64,000 nt of DNA, taken from positions 62,001-126,000 of the forward strand of contig JBDTSP010000013.1 of NCBI GenBank assembly GCA_039931065.1. The letters run 5' to 3'. The position numbers were made by a program, and so were the translations under genes. Source of the DNA: CADEED01 sp039931065. Its GTDB lineage: Bacteria > Pseudomonadota > Gammaproteobacteria > Steroidobacterales > Steroidobacteraceae. This document shows, in pieces, positions 61,142-64,000 of this stretch. The stretch's first letter is position 1. Each line of letters opens with the position of its first letter. The notes below the pieces were generated by a model, which was not told the origin of the DNA, did not search any database, and was given only the letters and a program-made list of their open reading frames with translations.

Positions 61142-61474
61142 TCAGGCTCCCTTGAGCGTGCCCTTCGGTACCAGGGAGGTGACCTGAAAGCGCTGGACCT
61201 TGATACGCACGTTGTCGGCGATCTCAAGCGTGATGAAATTATCGCCGACCTCGACGATACGACCCAGGATTCCGCCGGCCGTCACGATCTCGTCACCTGC
61301 GGCGATCTTGCTCAGCATGGCCTGGTGTTCTTTCTGCTTCTTCTGCTGGGGACGGATCAGCAGGAAATAAAAGATGACGACGAACAGGCCCATCATCACG
61401 AACATGGGCAGCCCACTCTGCGGCGCGGCGCCACCTGCGGCCTGGGCCATCGCGTCGGGGATCAATGAATTCAT
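61142..61474 (-). CDS. yajC: Sec translocase accessory subunit YajC
   Basis: 110-aa inner-membrane protein, with one helix (MFVMMGLFVVIFYFLLIRPQ) followed by QQKKQKEHQAMLSKIAAGDEI and VTAGGILGRIVEV. It is part of the Sec holotranslocon with SecDF. The start ATG 61474 begins MNSLIPDAMAQAAG. The 76-nt gap to tgt (same strand, upstream) contains an A-tract on the plus strand and no clear hairpin. Confidence 0.95.
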   Translation of the reverse strand: MNSLIPDAMAQAAGGAAPQSGLPMFVMMGLFVVIFYFLLIRPQQKKQKEHQAMLSKIAAGDEIVTAGGILGRIVEVGDNFITLEIADNVRIKVQRFQVTSLVPKGTLKGA

Positions 61475-61550
61475 GGTGTTATCTCACACGTAACGAGGAA
61501 TCAGCGCCCCAAGGGCCGGCGCGGGCGCGTATTTTGGCCGAAAAAAAAAT

Positions 61551-62696
61551 TTATGCCACAGAGACTTGCGAGCTTTCAGCCGGTTCCCGCAGGTAGCGGC
61601 GAATCACCTCATCCAGCGAGCCGCTTTCGATGCCTGCGCGCAAGGAACGCATGAGCTCCAGGTAGTAGTGCAGGTTGTGCATGGTGTTGAGCCGGCTGCC
61701 GAGGATTTCGCCGCAGCGGTCGAGGTGGCGGAGATAGGAGCGCGAGTAGTTGCGGCAGGTGTAGCAGGCGCAGGCCGGATCGAGCGGGCTGGTATCCGCC
61801 TGGTGCGCAGCGTTGCGGATGTTCACGACGCCTTGTGAGGTGAACAGGTGTCCGTTGCGCGCGTGCCGCGTGGGCATCACGCAATCAAACATGTCGATGC
61901 CGCGCAGGACGGCGGCAATGATGTCCTGGGGACGGCCGACTCCCATCAGGTAACGCGGCTTGTCGGCCGGCATGTGCGGCAGCAGACCCTCTAGCACTCG
62001 CAGGCGGTCTTCTTCGGGCTCGCCGACCGCGAGCCCACCTACCGCGAAACCTTTCCATTCGAGCTTCTGCAGCGCTTCGAGCGAGGCCAGCCGCAGGTTC
62101 AAGTGCATGCCGCCCTGGACGATGCCAAACAACTCGCCCGGCGGCCCGTCTTTCAGGGATGCGGCCTGGTAGTAGTGCGTGTGACTGCGCACGGCCCAGC
62201 GCATCGAACGCTCCATCGAATCGCGCACCTGTTGTTCGGTGGCGGGATACGGCGTGCAGTCATCGAGCGCCATCGCGATGTCGGAGGCGAGCGCGAGCTG
62301 CGCGTCCATCGAATCCTCGGGCGTCAGCCGCACCGCCGCGCCATCGATCGGCGAGCGGAACTGCACACCCTCTTCCGTGATCTTGCGCAAGGACTCGAGG
62401 CTGAACACCTGGAAACCGCCCGAGTCCGTGAGGATGGGCTTCTGCCAGTGCATGAAGCCGTGCAGGCCGCCATGCGCGCGCATGATCTCGTTGCCCGGGC
62501 GCAGCATGAGATGAAACGTGTTGCCCAACACGATCTCCGCGCCCAGCCCTTCGAGTTCCTCGGGCGTCATCGCCTTCACGGTGCCGTACGTGCCCACGGG
62601 CATGAACGCCGGCGTCTGGATGGTGCCGTGTGCGAGTTCGAGTTGCCCGCGGCGCGCGGCGCCGGCGGTGCCTAACAAGGTGAACTTTGCGGTCAT
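61551..62696 (-). CDS. tgt: Queuine tRNA-ribosyltransferase
   Basis: Exchanges guanine 34 for preQ1 in GU(N) anticodon tRNAs. The 381-aa chain shows FMPVGTYGTVKAM, the catalytic Asp in ILTDSGGFQVFSL, the second Asp in DMFDCVMPTR and the zinc-binding cluster ACACYTCRNYS with a later His. It is downstream of queA, as in many bacteria. The gap to queA is 10 nt. Confidence 0.97.
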   Translation of the reverse strand: MTAKFTLLGTAGAARRGQLELAHGTIQTPAFMPVGTYGTVKAMTPEELEGLGAEIVLGNTFHLMLRPGNEIMRAHGGLHGFMHWQKPILTDSGGFQVFSLESLRKITEEGVQFRSPIDGAAVRLTPEDSMDAQLALASDIAMALDDCTPYPATEQQVRDSMERSMRWAVRSHTHYYQAASLKDGPPGELFGIVQGGMHLNLRLASLEALQKLEWKGFAVGGLAVGEPEEDRLRVLEGLLPHMPADKPRYLMGVGRPQDIIAAVLRGIDMFDCVMPTRHARNGHLFTSQGVVNIRNAAHQADTSPLDPACACYTCRNYSRSYLRHLDRCGEILGSRLNTMHNLHYYLELMRSLRAGIESGSLDEVIRRYLREPAESSQVSVA

Positions 62697-62706
62697 GGAT
62701 GGGCCG

Positions 62707-63750
62707 TCACGCGTGGTCTGCCAGCCGCACGCCTGGCGCGGGCGTCACGAACATGGCATCGCCATAACTGAAGAACCGGTACCGCTGCGCGACCGCATGT
62801 GAGTACGCCGCAAGCACGGCCGCGCGCCCCGCGAAGGCGCTGACCAGCATCAGCAGCGTGGATTCCGGCAGATGGAAATTGGTCACCATTGCGTCGACGA
62901 TCCTGAAACGGAATCCGGGCACGATGAACAGCGACGAATCACCGATGTAGGGCGCGATCCTGCCGCCGCCCGCGGCGCTTTCGAGCGCGCGCACCACCGT
63001 CGTGCCGACGGCGATGACGCGGGCGCCGCGCGCCTTCGCGGCCGCGATGGTCTCACAGGCCGCCGCGCTCACCTCGACGAACTCTGCGTGCATGACGTGT
63101 GCGCCCACGGCATCCGTGCGCACCGGCTGGAATGTACCGGCGCCCACGTGCAGCGTGATGAACGCGCGCTGTACGCCGCGCGCATCGAGGGCGGCAAGCA
63201 TCGCCTCGTCGAAATGCAGGCTCGCGGTGGGCGCCGCGACCGCCCCGCGCTTGCGCGCGAACAGGCTCTGGTATCGCGTGCTGTCGGATTCGTCGGGCTC
63301 GCGATTGATATATGGCGGCAGCGGCATCTGCCCGTAAGTTTCGAAGAACGACAGCGCCGGCTCCGGTAGTTCGATCACCCACAGGTCAGCGCGTTTCTCG
63401 ACGATGCGGATCGTGCCGCCGCGGCCTTGCAGCGACATCTCCGGGCGCAGTGGTTTGCTGGCGCGCGCGTGCACCAGCGCGCGGTGGTCCTCGAGCGGCC
63501 GCTCGAGCAACAACTCGACCTTGCCGCCGGATTCCTTGAGCGCGAACAGGCGCGCTGGGATCACGCGCGTGTCGTTGAACACCAGCAGGTCGCCGGGCGA
63601 CAAGAACCGGGGTAGTTCGCGAAACTGCCGGTCAGCGACGGCGCCGGTGGCGCCATCGAGCTCGAGCAACCGGCTCGCCGAACGTTCGGCGAGCGGTTGC
63701 TGGGCAATCAGTTCTGCGGGCAGTTCGTAGTGAAAGTCGGTACGGCGCAC
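62707..63750 (-). CDS. queA: S-adenosylmethionine:tRNA ribosyltransferase-isomerase
   Basis: Transfers and isomerises the ribosyl group of SAM to form epoxyqueuosine on tRNA. The 347-aa chain starts MRRTDFHYELPAELIAQQPL and carries FNDTRVIPARLF, TASLHFDEAMLAALDARG and LHVGAGTFQPVR, typical of QueA. It is complete and lies directly upstream of tgt; the pair makes queuosine on the same transcript. The 36-nt gap to the next gene upstream on the same strand is too short for a strong promoter. Confidence 0.96.
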   Translation of the reverse strand: MRRTDFHYELPAELIAQQPLAERSASRLLELDGATGAVADRQFRELPRFLSPGDLLVFNDTRVIPARLFALKESGGKVELLLERPLEDHRALVHARASKPLRPEMSLQGRGGTIRIVEKRADLWVIELPEPALSFFETYGQMPLPPYINREPDESDSTRYQSLFARKRGAVAAPTASLHFDEAMLAALDARGVQRAFITLHVGAGTFQPVRTDAVGAHVMHAEFVEVSAAACETIAAAKARGARVIAVGTTVVRALESAAGGGRIAPYIGDSSLFIVPGFRFRIVDAMVTNFHLPESTLLMLVSAFAGRAAVLAAYSHAVAQRYRFFSYGDAMFVTPAPGVRLADHA

Positions 63751-63786
63751 GGCGGCGAGTTTACCGCCACGGCCGCGTTCGTCAGT

Positions 63787-64000
63787 TCATTCGTCGGTGC
63801 CCGGCCCGGTCGCACCCATCGGAGGCGCGGGCGGAGCCGGCGGGACCGGCGGTGGCGGCATCGCGTCCAAGAAGTCCTGCATCTCCGGACGATCCGGCAT
63901 CGTCACGGCCAGCGTGATCTGTTTGCGCTGACGCAGAACCTTGAGATTCAGTTTCTCGCCCGATGAATACGAACGCAGGATGCGCAGCGCATGTGTGCCG
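63787..64000 (-). CDS. C-terminal fragment of a PDZ-domain protein, cut by window edge
   Basis: The last 71 codons of a minus-strand gene. ALRILRSYSSGEKLNLKVLR resembles the end of a PDZ domain, in which such a segment follows the peptide-binding groove; the strand pattern QRKQITLAVTMPD completes it. The end is a Pro-rich tail (PPPPVPPAPPAPPMG). It could be the end of a DegP/S1C-type protease or another PDZ protein; the rest lies outside the window. It is 36 nt upstream of queA. Confidence 0.6.
   Translation of the reverse strand, partial: GTHALRILRSYSSGEKLNLKVLRQRKQITLAVTMPDRPEMQDFLDAMPPPPVPPAPPAPPMGATGPGTDE

Overview
The window is GC-rich, densely packed chromosomal DNA from a gammaproteobacterium. 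The full-length PurL with a fused glutaminase domain, EttA, DUF1820, the yajC-secD-secF block next to tgt-queA, and the order trmJ-isc-ndk-rlmN-pilW-rodZ-hisS-yfgM-bamB-der all point there. The large TIGR01782-type TonB-dependent receptor, the ECF/kinase module and the high GC suggest a Steroidobacteraceae, Nevskiales or Xanthomonadales-like lineage, but that placement is inference. Many junctions are coupled by ATGA, GTGA, TTGA or CTGA overlaps, and several genes start with GTG or TTG.

Left part (1-16.8 kb). The minus strand carries nrdR-ribD-ribE-ribB (riboflavin, with the ribonucleotide-reductase repressor), glyA and a histone-deacetylase-like enzyme. A divergent ettA is followed by a zinc-ribbon protein. 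Then comes a run of four small exported or lipoprotein genes of unknown role (7.3-9.2 kb), divergent from an ECF sigma factor coupled to a transmembrane Ser/Thr kinase with TPR repeats. purL and a DUF1820 gene follow, separated by a perfect 46-bp palindrome.

Middle accessory part (16.9-38.3 kb). It holds an orphan T6SS-type FHA protein (TagH-like), a DGPF protein with an ECF42-type sigma factor, tRNA-Ser(CGA) with an inverted copy of its own T-arm nearby, a Tat-type lytic transglycosylase, a two-domain DUF1080 protein, YceI and tadA. Next are a receiver-kinase-receiver hybrid, an EamA transporter, a TonB-dependent receptor with an operator-like palindrome upstream, and a DrrAB-type ABC exporter. 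The rest is DUF2182 and DUF899 genes divergent from a two-DNA-binding-domain regulator and a beta-propeller gene, small membrane or broken ORFs, a GIY-YIG-like protein and a lipoprotein with a transglycosylase-like domain.

Right part (38.4-64 kb). This is mostly housekeeping: guaB-guaA, xseA with an M23 peptidase, der-bamB-yfgM-hisS-rodZ-pilW-rlmN-ndk, a shrunken isc locus, suhB, an amino-acid permease with a large extracytoplasmic insertion, TerC, secF-secD-yajC, tgt-queA and the end of a PDZ protein. The most unusual gene is at 52442-54049: a cysteine desulfurase fused to an IscU-like scaffold domain that keeps only one of the three cluster-ligating cysteines. The isc locus around it has no iscR, separate iscU, hscB, hscA or fdx.

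Four related palindromic elements (ends GGGGAC...GTCCCC) sit in intergenic gaps next to purL, guaB/xseA (a pair) and der, and look like a REP/BIME-type family. I saw no rRNA, CRISPR array, insertion sequence or prophage.
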